A stretch of 64,000 bases of DNA from Deinococcus sp. Marseille-Q6407 (GCF_946848805.1 NZ_CAMPFU010000003.1:62001-126000), one strand, 5' to 3'. Shown: positions 48,599 to 57,571, counted from the first letter of the stretch. Numbers and translations: made by a program. Notes: generated by a model from the letters alone, not told the origin.

Positions 48599-49321
48599 CT
48601 AAGCGGGGCCAGCGCCGTTTTTGCCGGGGTTGATGGCGAGGCGCTCCGCCGTTTCAGTCTCGGCTGTAGCGGCGCGCGGCGGCCGGTTGGCCTCAGCCAG
48701 CAGGTAGCGCTCCAGCCGGGCGGCCACATGCCCCACATGGTCGCCCAGCCGCTCCAGATTCCGGGCGATGCGGCTGGCGGCCAGGGCAATCTCGTGGTCT
48801 TCGGGGCGCTCGCGCAGCCGGGTCAGGCTGGCCCGCAGCATCTGCTCGTAAAGGGCGTCCACATCCTCGAAATCCATCTGCTGCACCCGGCGGGCGGCGT
48901 CCAGGTCGTGCTCGCTGATGGCATAGGCCAGCAGTTCCAGCATCTCGGTCAGGTGTGCCGTGATGGGCAGCACGTCCTGCAAGGTGGCGCTGCGGGTGCG
49001 CGGGGCCAGCCGCTCCAGGTCGGACGCCACCCCGAAAGCGTAGTCGCCGACCCGCTCCAGGTGGGCCAGGCTGCGGAACACCATCAGGTAAAACTCCGGC
49101 GAGGTTCCACTCTGCGGCTGCGCAAACCCCTGCAGGCACTGCTCGCCGATATCGCGCTCCAGGCGGTCGGTTTCCGACTCCAGCGAGTTGGTCACGGCCG
49201 AAAGCCCGGCAAACTCGGCCCGTTCTGAAGCTGCTCGGACCGCCCCGAGCTGCTCCAACGCGATGGAAATCATGCGGAGCAGACCGGAGGTCAGCAGGGT
49301 GGCGCGGGCAGAGTGCAACAT
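48599..49321 (-). CDS. phoU: PhoU-family phosphate-signalling protein
   Basis: PhoU links the Pst transporter to the PhoR/PhoB two-component system and represses it when phosphate is plentiful. The 240-residue product is all helical, with two PhoU three-helix repeats. The metal-binding-type motifs are FRSLAHLERVGDYAFGVASD in the first repeat and IARNLERLGDHVGHVAARLE in the second (E-R-x-G-D). The C-terminal 25 residues are polar and disordered. It is separated from pstSCAB by one unrelated gene. A TGAC-N7-TGAC pair lies upstream (49348-49362), and TATTCT (49331-49336, reverse strand) is 11 bp further down, a classic Pho-box to -10 spacing. Confidence 0.88.
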   Translation of the reverse strand: MLHSARATLLTSGLLRMISIALEQLGAVRAASERAEFAGLSAVTNSLESETDRLERDIGEQCLQGFAQPQSGTSPEFYLMVFRSLAHLERVGDYAFGVASDLERLAPRTRSATLQDVLPITAHLTEMLELLAYAISEHDLDAARRVQQMDFEDVDALYEQMLRASLTRLRERPEDHEIALAASRIARNLERLGDHVGHVAARLERYLLAEANRPPRAATAETETAERLAINPGKNGAGPA

Positions 49322-49347
49322 GGATAGTTCAGAATAGAGTGCTGGAC

Positions 49348-49362
49348 GTCAAATCCGGGTCA
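49348..49362 (-). promoter_or_regulatory. Candidate Pho box upstream of phoU
   Basis: On the coding strand TGACCCGGATTTGAC gives two TGAC cores 11 bp apart. The -10 box TATTCT follows after 11 bp, matching the spacing used by PhoB-activated promoters. The same pattern lies before pstS and phoX. Confidence 0.55.
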
Positions 49363-49451
49363 GGGCAACTTAAAGAAAGGCTCTATGAAGCGCCCGCCTG
49401 CCCACTGCAGCCGTGGCACTTTCATTGGGAGGCACGGCTGCAAATCCATGT

Positions 49452-50990
49452 TCAAAGGTGTCCGGCCATGCTGGGTGACAGCTGCGGGCCGTCTTCCGCT
49501 GCCGTCCCCTCCGCCTGAGGTTCAGCGGCCGGCCGCGACTGGCCCAGCAGATAGCCGATCACGTCGCTGGCGGCATAGCGGTCGGGCCAGTGGGCCAGCT
49601 TGACCACGTCGTCACCGCTGGTCAGCAGCGGGCGCTCCACCTCACCATTTTTCTGAGTTTGCGGAAAGCCGGCGTCGGACATCAGGCCGTTGCACAGGCA
49701 CTTGCGGCCCACGGTGGCTTCCAGCCGGCCGCCCTTGCGCACGTAGGTTTCAATCGGTTCCGAGGCACAGCGCAGGCCCACCCGGCCCGCGCCGTCCTTG
49801 CCTGCGCCCTCCTGCCAGTAGGCTTCGCGCAGGTAGCCGATGTCGCAGATGCGGGTGCGCTCGGCGTAGAGCTGCGGGTTGGAAAGGGTGTGTGGCAGCT
49901 GCACCACCTTGAAAGGAAAGCCGGTGGGCGAGGCCAGCGGGTCGGTGCGGAGACTGGCGCCGGCCCGGATCTGGGCCAGGGCCTCGCGGCGCAGGCCGTC
50001 GTCCATGCCGGAATCGGTGCAGTAGGCGAACAGCGTGCCCACCTGAATGCCGGCGGCGCCCTCACTCAAGGCGTGCTGCAAGCCCTCGGGGCTGCCGCTG
50101 CCCCCGGCCAGCCAGAACGGCAGGCCCAGGTCGCGCATCTGCGTCAGGTCGGCCAGGTCGCGCTCGCTGTAGATAGGCTGGCCCAGTTCGTCCAGCTGCA
50201 ATTTGCCGCGTGGGGGCGCGTTGTGGCCGCCGGCAGTGGGCGCCTCAATCACGAAGCCTTCCACGCTGCCGCTCGCCTTACGGGCCAGCGTCTGCGCCAG
50301 CACATGCGAGGTGACGATGGGCAGGAAATTAGGGCGCTTGAGCCCGGCAAGGCCCAGGCTGCCCAGGTCCAGGCCATAGTCGGCCGGGTCGAGGGTCAGG
50401 CGGGTGGCGTGCCCTTCAGGTTCGCCCTTCACGTCCAGCCGGATGCTGCCGGGCAGACCCTGGGCAAAGTTGTCCAGCACCGCCGGAATGTCGCGGGGAA
50501 TGCCGGCACCCATGATCACGAAGTCGGCGCCGGCCAACATGGCACCCAGCAACGGCGGCACGGTGTGCATCTGCAGCTTGGTCAGCAGGTTCATGCCGAC
50601 CAGACCGCTGTGGCCTTCCTTGGCCAGCCAGGTTTCCACGAAGCCGCCCACGATCGCCAGGTCCCAGGCCGGATCCAGCCGGCCCACGCTGGGCAGCGGC
50701 ACCCGCTTGTAGGGCTGGCCTTCGGCGCGGCCCCCTTCCAGAAAATAACCGTCCAGGGCGCGCTGGGCCATCTCGGGATTGGGAAAATGCGCCAGGGCGC
50801 GCCGGACGTGCCCGCCGGGGTCGCCGTCTTGCAGGCGGCGGGTCAGCAGGCTGTCGATGCCGGTGCCCGACACGATGCCGAGCTGCCCGGCAGTGGAGAC
50901 GGCGCGGGCCAGCCGCCAGTCGGAAATGGCAACGCCCATGCCCCCCTGAATAATCTGGGGCAGAGGCTGGGGCAATACAGGTGCAGTCAT
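49452..50990 (-). CDS. Nitronate monooxygenase-like flavin oxidoreductase
   Basis: This 512-residue TIM-barrel flavoprotein belongs to the 2-nitropropane dioxygenase / nitronate monooxygenase superfamily. It begins IIQGGMGVAISDWRLARAVS, the conserved Q-G-G-M start. It has GLVGMNLLTKLQMHTVPPLL, ADFVIMGAGIPRDIP, VEGFVIEAPTAGGHNAPPRG, LPFWLAGGSGSPEGLQHALS and GAAGIQVGTLFAYCTDSGM, with the FMN phosphate loop in the last two. It is longer than typical members (about 330-370), owing to a Cys-containing C-terminal part (GRKCLCNGLMSDAGF). The substrate is uncertain. AGGAGT precedes the ATG at 50988-50990. Confidence 0.85.
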   Translation of the reverse strand: MTAPVLPQPLPQIIQGGMGVAISDWRLARAVSTAGQLGIVSGTGIDSLLTRRLQDGDPGGHVRRALAHFPNPEMAQRALDGYFLEGGRAEGQPYKRVPLPSVGRLDPAWDLAIVGGFVETWLAKEGHSGLVGMNLLTKLQMHTVPPLLGAMLAGADFVIMGAGIPRDIPAVLDNFAQGLPGSIRLDVKGEPEGHATRLTLDPADYGLDLGSLGLAGLKRPNFLPIVTSHVLAQTLARKASGSVEGFVIEAPTAGGHNAPPRGKLQLDELGQPIYSERDLADLTQMRDLGLPFWLAGGSGSPEGLQHALSEGAAGIQVGTLFAYCTDSGMDDGLRREALAQIRAGASLRTDPLASPTGFPFKVVQLPHTLSNPQLYAERTRICDIGYLREAYWQEGAGKDGAGRVGLRCASEPIETYVRKGGRLEATVGRKCLCNGLMSDAGFPQTQKNGEVERPLLTSGDDVVKLAHWPDRYAASDVIGYLLGQSRPAAEPQAEGTAAEDGPQLSPSMAGHL

Positions 50991-51094
50991 TGGGACTCCT
51001 TTAAGCCGGAGAGGATCAAGAAAAGTACAGACAGAAACGGGCAGAAACAGGAAACGGAGCCGGTCTCCCCCACCCGGCAGTCTAGGCAGCGACA

Positions 51095-51124
51095 ACGCAA
51101 AAGACCCCGTCTGGGAACGGGGTC
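51095..51124 (-). terminator. Rho-independent terminator of the pst operon
   Basis: On the coding strand GACCCCGT pairs with ACGGGGTC (51103-51110 and 51117-51124), followed by TTTTGCGTT. It lies 72 bases after the pstB stop and before the oxidoreductase gene. Confidence 0.8.
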
Positions 51125-51195
51125 CAGCAAACTGGCATGAACTGTGAGGAGGGTGACCGGAGCCGCCCGGCCAGAGTGCTCCGGAAAGCGGGCGC

Positions 51196-51954
51196 TCAGC
51201 CGAAACGGCCCGAGACGTAATCCTCGGTGCGACGGTCCTGGGGGTTCTGGAAAATCTGCTCGGTGGAGCCGTGCTCGATCATGTCGCCGTTCAGGAACAC
51301 TGAGCAGGTGTCGCTGATGCGGGCCGCCTGCTGCATGTTGTGGGTCACGATCAGGATGGTGGTGACTTTTTTCAGCTCACCCATCAGCTCCTCGATCTTG
51401 GCGGTGCTGGCCGGGTCGAGGGCCGAGGTGGGCTCGTCCATCAGCAGCACGTCGGGCTCGACGGCCAGGGCGCGGGCGATGCACAGGCGCTGCTGCTGTC
51501 CGCCGGAAAGGCCCATGCCGGGCATGTCCAGGCGGTCTTTGACCTCGTCCCACAGCGCCGCACCGCGCAGCGAACGCTCGGCCACTTCCATCAGGCGCTT
51601 CTTGTCGCGCACGCCGGCCAGCTTGAGGCCCGCCACCGTGTTGTCGAACACGCTCATGGTGGGAAAGGGGTTGGGCTTCTGAAAGACCATGCCCACCCGC
51701 CGGCGCATGGCGACCGGGTCCACGCCGGCCCCGTAGATATCCTGGCCGTCCACCTGAATGGTGCCTTCCACGCGGGCGCCGGGGGTCAGGTCGTGCATGC
51801 GGTTCAGCGAGCGCAGGAAGGCGGTCTTGCCGCAGCCCGAAGGACCGATGAGCGCGTTCACCGTGCCGGTTTCGGCGTCCAGGCTGACATTCTTAAGGGC
51901 GTGAAAATCACCGTAAAAGATATTGACGTCGCGGGCGACCAGGATAGGGGTCAT
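51196..51954 (-). CDS. pstB: Phosphate ABC transporter ATP-binding protein
   Basis: PstB energises high-affinity phosphate import. The 252-residue product has Walker A GPSGCGKT at residues 37-44 (with Ala after the Thr, a small departure from the usual K-S-T), the Q-loop [17 protein letters not shown], the signature [15 protein letters not shown], Walker [14 protein letters not shown], and the H-loop [15 protein letters not shown]. It ends with the typical [13 protein letters not shown]. It is the last gene of pstS-C-A-B, 67 bases after pstA, with a terminator after it. The assignment is secure. Confidence 0.97.
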   Translation of the reverse strand: MTPILVARDVNIFYGDFHALKNVSLDAETGTVNALIGPSGCGKTAFLRSLNRMHDLTPGARVEGTIQVDGQDIYGAGVDPVAMRRRVGMVFQKPNPFPTMSVFDNTVAGLKLAGVRDKKRLMEVAERSLRGAALWDEVKDRLDMPGMGLSGGQQQRLCIARALAVEPDVLLMDEPTSALDPASTAKIEELMGELKKVTTILIVTHNMQQAARISDTCSVFLNGDMIEHGSTEQIFQNPQDRRTEDYVSGRFG

Positions 51955-52021
51955 GGGCAGAAAGCTCCTTGCTGGGGAAATTGAGGGAGAAAGAGGGCGC
52001 GGGCCGGGGCAGAATGCTGGC

Positions 52022-52909
52022 TTATTTGGCGCGGTATTTGCGGGGGCTGCTGAAATAACGGGCCAGCAGACTGGTCACCAGAATCAGCAGAATCAGCACC
52101 AGCGAGGCGGCCTGGGCCAGCTGCCGGTCGGTTTCGTAGGCACTGGTCGCCAGCTTGAAGATTTCGACCGGCAGGGCGCTCATCGGCTGGGTGAGGTTGG
52201 TGGTTACGGCGTTGTTGCCGAAAGCGGTGAACAGCAGCGGCGCTGCCTCGCCGGCCACGCGGGCCAGTGCCAGCATCACGCCGGTCACGATGCCACCAGC
52301 CGCTGCAGGCAACACGATCTGCAAGATCACTTTCCAGCGCGGCAGGCCCAGGGCCAGGCCAGCCTCGCGGGTGGCGCGGGGCACCAGCTTGAGGGTTTCC
52401 TCGGTGGTGCGCACCACGATAGGAATCATCAAGAAGCCCAGCGCCAGGGCGCCGGCCAGGCCCGAAAAGCCGAAGCGCAGCACCAGCAGCCCGTACACCA
52501 CCAGACCCATCACGATGGCAGGAATGCCGGCCAGCACGTCGCTGAGCATCCGGATCACCGGCATCAGCGGGTGGCGGGGATATTCGGAGAGGAAAATGCC
52601 GCCAGACACCCCCACCAGAATGCCGATCACCGAGGCCATGCCTAGCATGGTGACGCTGCCGACGATGGCGTTTTTCAGGCCGCCGCCGGTTTCGCCCAGC
52701 GGCGCGGGCGTCTGGGTAAAGAACTCGGGGGTCAGGGTCTGCACCCCGGTGGTCAGCAGGTAATAAAAGATCAGGACCAGCGGGGCGATCACCAGCAGGG
52801 TCGCCAGCGAAATCAGGCCACCCATCAGCAGGTTGGTGACCCGGCGGGCCGGGCTGATGCCAGGCACGCGGCGGCGCATGGCCGCAGCGTCTTCACGAAC
52901 GGCGCTCAC
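52022..52909 (-). CDS. pstA: Phosphate ABC transporter permease PstA
   Basis: PstA pairs with PstC to form the channel. The 295-residue product has six hydrophobic segments, beginning [20 protein letters not shown]. The EAA loop is [23 protein letters not shown]. After it, the conserved [20 protein letters not shown] keeps the Arg and Glu that are expected in this subunit. The preferred start is GTG 52907-52909, overlapping the pstC stop by 4 bases. ATG 52879 (MRRRVPG) is an alternative. The protein looks complete, in contrast to PstC. Confidence 0.93.
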   Translation of the reverse strand: MSAVREDAAAMRRRVPGISPARRVTNLLMGGLISLATLLVIAPLVLIFYYLLTTGVQTLTPEFFTQTPAPLGETGGGLKNAIVGSVTMLGMASVIGILVGVSGGIFLSEYPRHPLMPVIRMLSDVLAGIPAIVMGLVVYGLLVLRFGFSGLAGALALGFLMIPIVVRTTEETLKLVPRATREAGLALGLPRWKVILQIVLPAAAGGIVTGVMLALARVAGEAAPLLFTAFGNNAVTTNLTQPMSALPVEIFKLATSAYETDRQLAQAASLVLILLILVTSLLARYFSSPRKYRAK

Positions 52910-53748
52910 TTGATGCCCTCCGGCGTCAGGCGCTTGATCACGGCGCGGGCCACGATATTCACCAGCACCGACACGAAGAACAGGGTCAGGCCCAGGGCCA
53001 GCAGCACGCCGCCCATGATGCCGGCGCGGGCGTAGGGCAGCACCGCCCGCGAAATCACTTCCCACTTGGTGGCGCCCAGCGCGTACATCGCCTCGCGCTG
53101 ATCACGCGGCACCAGATTGATCACGTCGCGGGCCACCGAAGCGGTGTAGGGCAGGATCATCACGGTCAGAATCAATGTGGCCAGCGCCAGCCCGCGCCCG
53201 TCGGCCGCTGAGGGCACGAAGAAGCACTGAAAGCTGCTGGTGCCCTGGGTCCACAGGTTCTGGCAGGCCGAGTAGGTTTCCAGCTTGGCCGGCTCGGTGA
53301 AGTAGGTCAGCTGCCACGCGGCCAGCTTGGGCGCAATCACCACCAGTGCCCAGAGACCGTACACCACGCTGGGCACGGCGGCCAGCAGCTCGATCAGGTA
53401 ACCGACCGGGCCGGCCAGCCAGCGGGGCGAGTATTCCGCGATAAACAGCGCACTGGCAATTGCCAGCGGCACGCTGATGGCCAGCGCAATCAAGCTGGTC
53501 ACCAGGGTGCCGATGATCATCGAAAAGGCGCCGTAAACGTTGTTGACCGGGTCCCAGACGCGGCCGGTGTAGAAATCCAGCCCGAAGGTCCGCAGCGTGG
53601 GCCAGGAAACGGTGGCGAGCTGATAGACGCTCAGGATAAAAATCAGGGCAATGACCAGCGACAGTCCGATGATGACGTTGCGGAACACGTCGTCGCTGCG
53701 GCTGCTCAGGCCGCGCCCGGCAGTGGGGCGCTCAGTGTACTGGCTCAT
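52906..53748 (-). CDS. pstC: Phosphate ABC transporter permease PstC with an internal deletion
   Basis: The 280-residue product is clearly PstC. It has an N-terminal helix ([20 protein letters not shown]), [56 protein letters not shown], and the EAA loop [23 protein letters not shown]. After [11 protein letters not shown] the sequence jumps directly to [20 protein letters not shown]. The usual GRALGETMAVTMVIGN segment and the following periplasmic loop, roughly 45-55 residues, are absent, leaving one fused helix where two are expected. The frame is intact, so this is a clean in-frame deletion. A loop containing [15 protein letters not shown] is an insertion. AAGGAAG precedes ATG 53748. Confidence 0.9.
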   Translation of the reverse strand: MSQYTERPTAGRGLSSRSDDVFRNVIIGLSLVIALIFILSVYQLATVSWPTLRTFGLDFYTGRVWDPVNNVYGAFSMIIGTLVTSLIALAISVPLAIASALFIAEYSPRWLAGPVGYLIELLAAVPSVVYGLWALVVIAPKLAAWQLTYFTEPAKLETYSACQNLWTQGTSSFQCFFVPSAADGRGLALATLILTVMILPYTASVARDVINLVPRDQREAMYALGATKWEVISRAVLPYARAGIMGGVLLALGLTLFFVSVLVNIVARAVIKRLTPEGIK

Positions 53749-53883
53749 GGGGCACTTCCTTGAAGGGCGGAGGCGGAGGCCGGCGTAGCAGGAGACGGTC
53801 TGCTGCATCTGCCTCTCAGTTGAATGGGCCTTTGTCAGCTGAAGGTCAGCTCGGCTACCGGGGAGGAGTCGTCTGCCGGTTAC

Positions 53884-53929
53884 AACGGCACCGGCCCGAA
53901 CCCTGCTGCGGATTCGGGCCGGTGCCGTT
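53884..53929 (-). terminator. Long hairpin between pstS and pstC
   Basis: AACGGCACCGGCCCGAA (53884-53900) pairs perfectly with its complement at 53913-53929, a 17-bp stem with a 12-base loop and no T-run. Such intercistronic hairpins usually stabilise the upstream mRNA or attenuate read-through, so that binding protein exceeds permease. Confidence 0.75.
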
Positions 53930-53957
53930 CAGGCACGGCTCAGAGAAACCAACGAGA

Positions 53958-54986
53958 TCAGAGAGACTTGCCGCCGTAGGTCATGCTCTTGATGATCTTT
54001 TCCACCTTGGGCATCACGTTGCCGGGCAGGCGGGCGTAGTCGAGGCCCTCGTTAAACTTCTGGCCGTCGTGGGTCATCCACCACAGCAGGTTCTTGAGGT
54101 TCTTGCCCTGGGCTTCGCTGCGGTTGCCGTACTTCTGGTCCTTGTAAAAGATCACGTAGGTGAAGCTGGAGATGGGCCAGGCCTGAGCGTTGCCGCTGTT
54201 CACGATGCTGACGCGGGTGTTGCTGGGGATCACCACGCCGGTCGCGGCCGCCGAAGCCGGGCCGTTATCGGCGGTGATCCAGTTGCCGGCCTTGTTCTTC
54301 AGCTGCGCGAAGGGCAGGCGGTTCTGCTTGGCGTAGGCCAGCTCCACGTAGCCGATGGCGCCGGGGGTGCTCTTGACCGCGCCGGCCACACCGTCGTTGC
54401 CCTTGGCGGCGCTGCCCACCGGCCACTTCACGGCGTTGCCACGGCCCACACGGCCCTTGAACGCAGAGTTCATGGAGCTGAGGTAGTCGGTAAACACGTA
54501 GGTGGTGCCGGACGAATCAGAGCGGCGCACCGGGGTGATGGGCAGGGGTGGCAGGCGCAGGCCGGGGTTCAGCGCGGTGATCTGGGGGTCGTTCCAGCGC
54601 TTGATGCTGCCCAGGTAGATGCCGGCCAGGGCGTCGCCGGTCAGTTTCATGTTGCTCACGCCGGGCACGTTGAAGGCCGGGAACACGGCGCCGATGGCGG
54701 TGGGCACGTGCAGCAGCGCGGCGGGCGCCGGCTTCATCATGTCGTTGGTCATGGGGTTATCACTGGCCCCGAAATCCACGGTGCGGTTGATGATCTGCTT
54801 CTGGCCGGCGCCAGAGCCCACCGACTGGTAGTTCACGGAAATACCGGTCTGGGACTTGTACTCGGCGAACATCTTGGAGTACAGCGGGTTGGGGAACGAG
54901 GCACCCGCACCGGTGATGGTCTGAGCAGAAGCGGAAGCGCTGGCGGCGGCGACAAGGCCCAGGGCCAGAGTCAGGATCTTTTTCAT
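53958..54986 (-). CDS. pstS: Phosphate ABC transporter substrate-binding protein
   Basis: PstS binds phosphate outside the membrane and delivers it to PstCA. The 342-residue product has a signal peptide ([20 protein letters not shown]), then the PstS start [68 protein letters not shown] (phosphate contacts from the R-x-S-S-G-T loop), and [15 protein letters not shown]. The length is normal. It is the first gene of the operon, followed by a 17-bp hairpin. Four TGAC cores with 11-bp spacing lie immediately upstream (55010-55046), indicating Pho control. Confidence 0.97.
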   Translation of the reverse strand: MKKILTLALGLVAAASASASAQTITGAGASFPNPLYSKMFAEYKSQTGISVNYQSVGSGAGQKQIINRTVDFGASDNPMTNDMMKPAPAALLHVPTAIGAVFPAFNVPGVSNMKLTGDALAGIYLGSIKRWNDPQITALNPGLRLPPLPITPVRRSDSSGTTYVFTDYLSSMNSAFKGRVGRGNAVKWPVGSAAKGNDGVAGAVKSTPGAIGYVELAYAKQNRLPFAQLKNKAGNWITADNGPASAAATGVVIPSNTRVSIVNSGNAQAWPISSFTYVIFYKDQKYGNRSEAQGKNLKNLLWWMTHDGQKFNEGLDYARLPGNVMPKVEKIIKSMTYGGKSL

Positions 54987-55009
54987 GGCTTTCAGCCTGG
55001 GGCCTGAGC

Positions 55010-55046
55010 GTCAGATAAAGGTCAGCTTCATGTCATGCACATGTCA
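55010..55046 (-). promoter_or_regulatory. Four-repeat candidate Pho box upstream of pstS
   Basis: On the coding strand TGAC occurs at 55046, 55035, 55024 and 55013 (5' ends), exactly 11 bp apart. The two upstream units are perfect TGACATG repeats with a 4-bp spacer. The array ends 23 bases before the start codon. PhoB-type regulators bind tandem 11-bp direct repeats, so this is a strong candidate. Confidence 0.7.
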
Positions 55047-55139
55047 GCCCGGCGGACACGGTCCTGGCCCGGTACCTGCCGGCAGGACCGTAACGGTGCT
55101 TCCGCCCGCTCCCTGGCGGTGGCCTATACACTGAACCCC

Positions 55140-55943
55140 ATGACTGCATCGAATCCCAACACCGAGGCCCCGGCCCGCAGCGGCGCCGGCGTGCCGCGCG
55201 ACGAACTGGTGCGCTGGCTGGACCGCTACCTCGACACCGACGCTTTTGCTGACGCCAGCCTCAACGGCCTGCAGGTGGAGGGCAAAGAGCACATTACCCG
55301 CATAGCCGCCAGCGTGGACGGCAGCCTGCGCGCCATCGAAGCGGCCGCCGAAGCCGGCGCCGACCTGCTGCTGGTGCACCACGGTCTGTTCTGGGGCAAG
55401 CCGCTGGCGGTGGCCGGGCCGCACGGCCGGCGGGTCAAGGCCGCGCTGGAAGCCGGGCTGAACATCTACGCCTCGCACCTGCCGCTGGACTACCACCGCG
55501 AGGTGGGCAACAACGCCATGATGGCCCAGGCGCTGGGGCTGGAAGACATGGAAGATTTCGGTGAATACGGCGGCAAGAAGCTGGGCCTGGCCGGCACCCT
55601 GCCCCGCGAACTGGACCTGCAGGACTTTGCCGACCGCATTCAGAAGCTGACCGGCGAAATCTGCCTGGTTCATTCCGGCAACCATCCCTTCGTTCACCGC
55701 ATCGGCATCAGCTCGGGCGAGGGCGCGGGATTGATTCCCGAAGCGGCGCGGATGGGGCTGGATACCCTGTTGACCGGTGAGCCGGAGCACAAGTATTTCC
55801 ACGACGCTTTTGAATACGGTCTGAACGCTGTGTTTGCCGGCCACTACGAAACCGAAGTGTTTGGGGTGCGTGCCCTGGCCGCCAAAATCGAGGAGGAATT
55901 CGGGCTGCCGTGGCAGTTCATTCACCAGCCCACCGGCCTGTGA
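55140..55943 (+). CDS. Nif3-like dinuclear metal-centre protein
   Basis: This is a Nif3/YbgI/GTP-cyclohydrolase-I-type-2 family protein, usually a hexamer with two metals; the physiological reaction is unclear. The 267-residue product has the N-terminal LDRYLDTDAFADASLNGLQV EG, ASVDGSLRAIEAAAEAGADL LLVHHGLFWGK (metal-binding His-His), VHRIGISSGEGAGLIPEAAR, LLTGEPEHKYFHDAFEYG and VFAGHYETEVFGVRALA (metal ligands His and Glu). TACACT (55127-55132) lies 7 bases before the ATG, consistent with a leaderless mRNA. Its stop overlaps the tmk start (GTGA). Confidence 0.92.
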   Translation: MTASNPNTEAPARSGAGVPRDELVRWLDRYLDTDAFADASLNGLQVEGKEHITRIAASVDGSLRAIEAAAEAGADLLLVHHGLFWGKPLAVAGPHGRRVKAALEAGLNIYASHLPLDYHREVGNNAMMAQALGLEDMEDFGEYGGKKLGLAGTLPRELDLQDFADRIQKLTGEICLVHSGNHPFVHRIGISSGEGAGLIPEAARMGLDTLLTGEPEHKYFHDAFEYGLNAVFAGHYETEVFGVRALAAKIEEEFGLPWQFIHQPTGL

Positions 55944-56578
55944 CCGCCCGGACCTTCCCGCCCCCCGCCTTCATCACTTTCGAGGGCGGCGAGGGCGCCG
56001 GCAAAAGTACCCAGCTTTCCAGGTTGCAGCCCCGGCTGGCAGCAGCCGGCGTACCTGCACTGTTCACCAAGGAACCCGGCGGCACCCCCGCAGGCGAGCA
56101 GATTCGCGCTGCGCTGCTGGACCCGGCACTGGAGATTGACCCGCTGGCCGAGTTCCTGCTGTATTCGGCCAGCCGGGCGCAGCTGGTACGCACAGTCCTG
56201 CAGCCGGCGCTGGCCCGCGGCGAGGTGGTGGTGTGCGACCGCTACGCCGACTCCACCCTGGCCTATCAGGGCTATGGGCGGGGACTGCCGCTGCCTTTTT
56301 TGCGCAGCGTGACTGCCGAAGCCACCGGCGGCCTGACCCCGACCCTGAGCGTGCTGCTGGATATTGACCCGGCCGCCGGGCTGGGCCGGGTCGCGCAGCG
56401 CGGGCAAAAAGACCGGCTGGAGCGGGCCGACCTGGCCTTTCACCGCCGGTTGCGCGCCGGCTTTCTGGAACTGGCCGCCGCCGATCCGGAGCGCTGGTTG
56501 GTGCTGGACGCTACCCGCCCGGCGGATGAGCTGGAGGCAGACATCTGGGCGCGGGTCTCGGCCCTGCTGGCGCAGTAG
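55940..56578 (+). CDS. tmk: Thymidylate kinase
   Basis: This enzyme phosphorylates dTMP to dTDP for DNA synthesis. The 212-residue product has the P-loop FEGGEGAGKSTQLSRL (residues 14-29), KEPGGTPAGEQIRAALL, FLLYSASRAQLVRTVLQPAL, VVCDRYADSTLAYQGYGRGL (the D-R-x-x-D-S-x-x-A-Y-Q signature) and DIDPAAGLGRVAQRGQKDRL ERADLAFHRRLR. The start is GTG 55940, which overlaps the Nif3-type stop by 4 bases. An in-frame ATG ten codons earlier lies inside that gene and is rejected. The length and motifs are normal. Confidence 0.96.
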   Translation: MTARTFPPPAFITFEGGEGAGKSTQLSRLQPRLAAAGVPALFTKEPGGTPAGEQIRAALLDPALEIDPLAEFLLYSASRAQLVRTVLQPALARGEVVVCDRYADSTLAYQGYGRGLPLPFLRSVTAEATGGLTPTLSVLLDIDPAAGLGRVAQRGQKDRLERADLAFHRRLRAGFLELAAADPERWLVLDATRPADELEADIWARVSALLAQ

Positions 56579-56599
56579 AGGCCCGGCAGCGCAGCGGCC

Positions 56600-57526
56600 T
56601 CAGTTGTTCCCGCTCACCTGCACCTCGAACACGAAGGGCCAGCGCTTGCCGGTCAGGTAGAAGTGGTGGGTTTCGGCGTTGTAAGCGATGCCGTTCAGCA
56701 CATCGTCGGTGGTGAACTGCTGGCCTTTGGCCGCGGCGGCCTGGGTCGCTTCGGCGGCCAGCGCGGAGGCGTCCAGCCAGCCGGTGACCTGCCCGGTCTG
56801 TGGGTCAATCCGGGCAATCCGGTTTTGCAGCCAGACATTGGCCCAGATGGACCCATTGGCCCATTCCAGTTCGTTCAGCTGCGTGACCGGCTGGCCCGCA
56901 TCGGTCACGGTGATTTCGCGGGTCACCTTGAAGGTGTCCGGGTCGCGGAAGGCCAGCGCGGCGCTGCCGTTGCTCATGATCAGTTGCTGGCCGTCATGGG
57001 CCAAGCCCCAGCCTTCGCCCTGATAGGTGTAGGTTTCCTGCAATTGCAGGGCCTGGTCAAGGCGGTAGGCTTCGCCGTCCTGCCAGGTGAGGTGATAGAC
57101 CCGCCCGTTCAGGAAGGTGACGCCTTCGCCGAAAGCGCCCGGGGTGGGAGTGGCGGCCTGTTCCAGCACCCGGCCGGTTTTGGGGTCCACCCAGCGCACG
57201 CCGGACTGCCCCACCTGCCCGGTGCTTTCCAGAAAACGGCCCTCCACGTACTGCAGGCCCTCGGTAAAGGCGGCGGTGTCGTGCGGCCAGCGCCGGACCA
57301 CATTGGCTTTCAGGGCGGCTGGCGCAGCGGTGGTGGCGGCAGTGGCTGGAGACGCGGCTGTCGCCTGGGCCTCAGAAGTGGTGTCCTGGGAAGGCACAGG
57401 CGTGCCAGCGGTGGCCGGTGCAGAAGCGGCGCTGGTCGCCGGCTGAGAACCGGCAGCGTCCTGGGGGCCCTGAGCCGGGGCCTGACAGGCCACCAGCAGC
57501 AGAGGCAAAAGTAAGTAGGGTCGCAT
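56600..57526 (-). CDS. Plant-type glutaminyl-peptide cyclotransferase, predicted lipoprotein
   Basis: This enzyme cyclises N-terminal glutamine to pyroglutamate; the family folds as a five-bladed propeller. The 308-residue product has a lipoprotein signal (MRPYLLLPLLLVAC, lipobox LVAC), an Ala/Thr/Ser-rich linker of about 60 residues, and then the domain: WPHDTAAFTEGLQYVEGRFL ESTG (conserved H-D-x-x-A-F-T-E/Q-G-L), LNGRVYHLTWQDGEAYRLD, GEGWGLAHDGQQLIMSNGSA, VTQLNELEWANGSIWANVW and VLNGIAYNAETHHFYLTGKR WP. It is probably anchored outside the inner membrane. The start codon is ATG 57524-57526. It converges with tmk. Confidence 0.92.
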   Translation of the reverse strand: MRPYLLLPLLLVACQAPAQGPQDAAGSQPATSAASAPATAGTPVPSQDTTSEAQATAASPATAATTAAPAALKANVVRRWPHDTAAFTEGLQYVEGRFLESTGQVGQSGVRWVDPKTGRVLEQAATPTPGAFGEGVTFLNGRVYHLTWQDGEAYRLDQALQLQETYTYQGEGWGLAHDGQQLIMSNGSAALAFRDPDTFKVTREITVTDAGQPVTQLNELEWANGSIWANVWLQNRIARIDPQTGQVTGWLDASALAAEATQAAAAKGQQFTTDDVLNGIAYNAETHHFYLTGKRWPFVFEVQVSGNN

Positions 57527-57571
57527 AATCTGTTCCCAGTTTACCTGCAGCAACCTGCTCAAGGCCGCGCA

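Noticed and set aside
55029..55046. RDRM-like reading of the region upstream of pstS (TCATGTCATGCACATGT)
   Set aside because: It matches the radiation-response motif at about 12 of 17 positions, but the exact 11-bp TGAC periodicity explains the same bases better as a Pho box.
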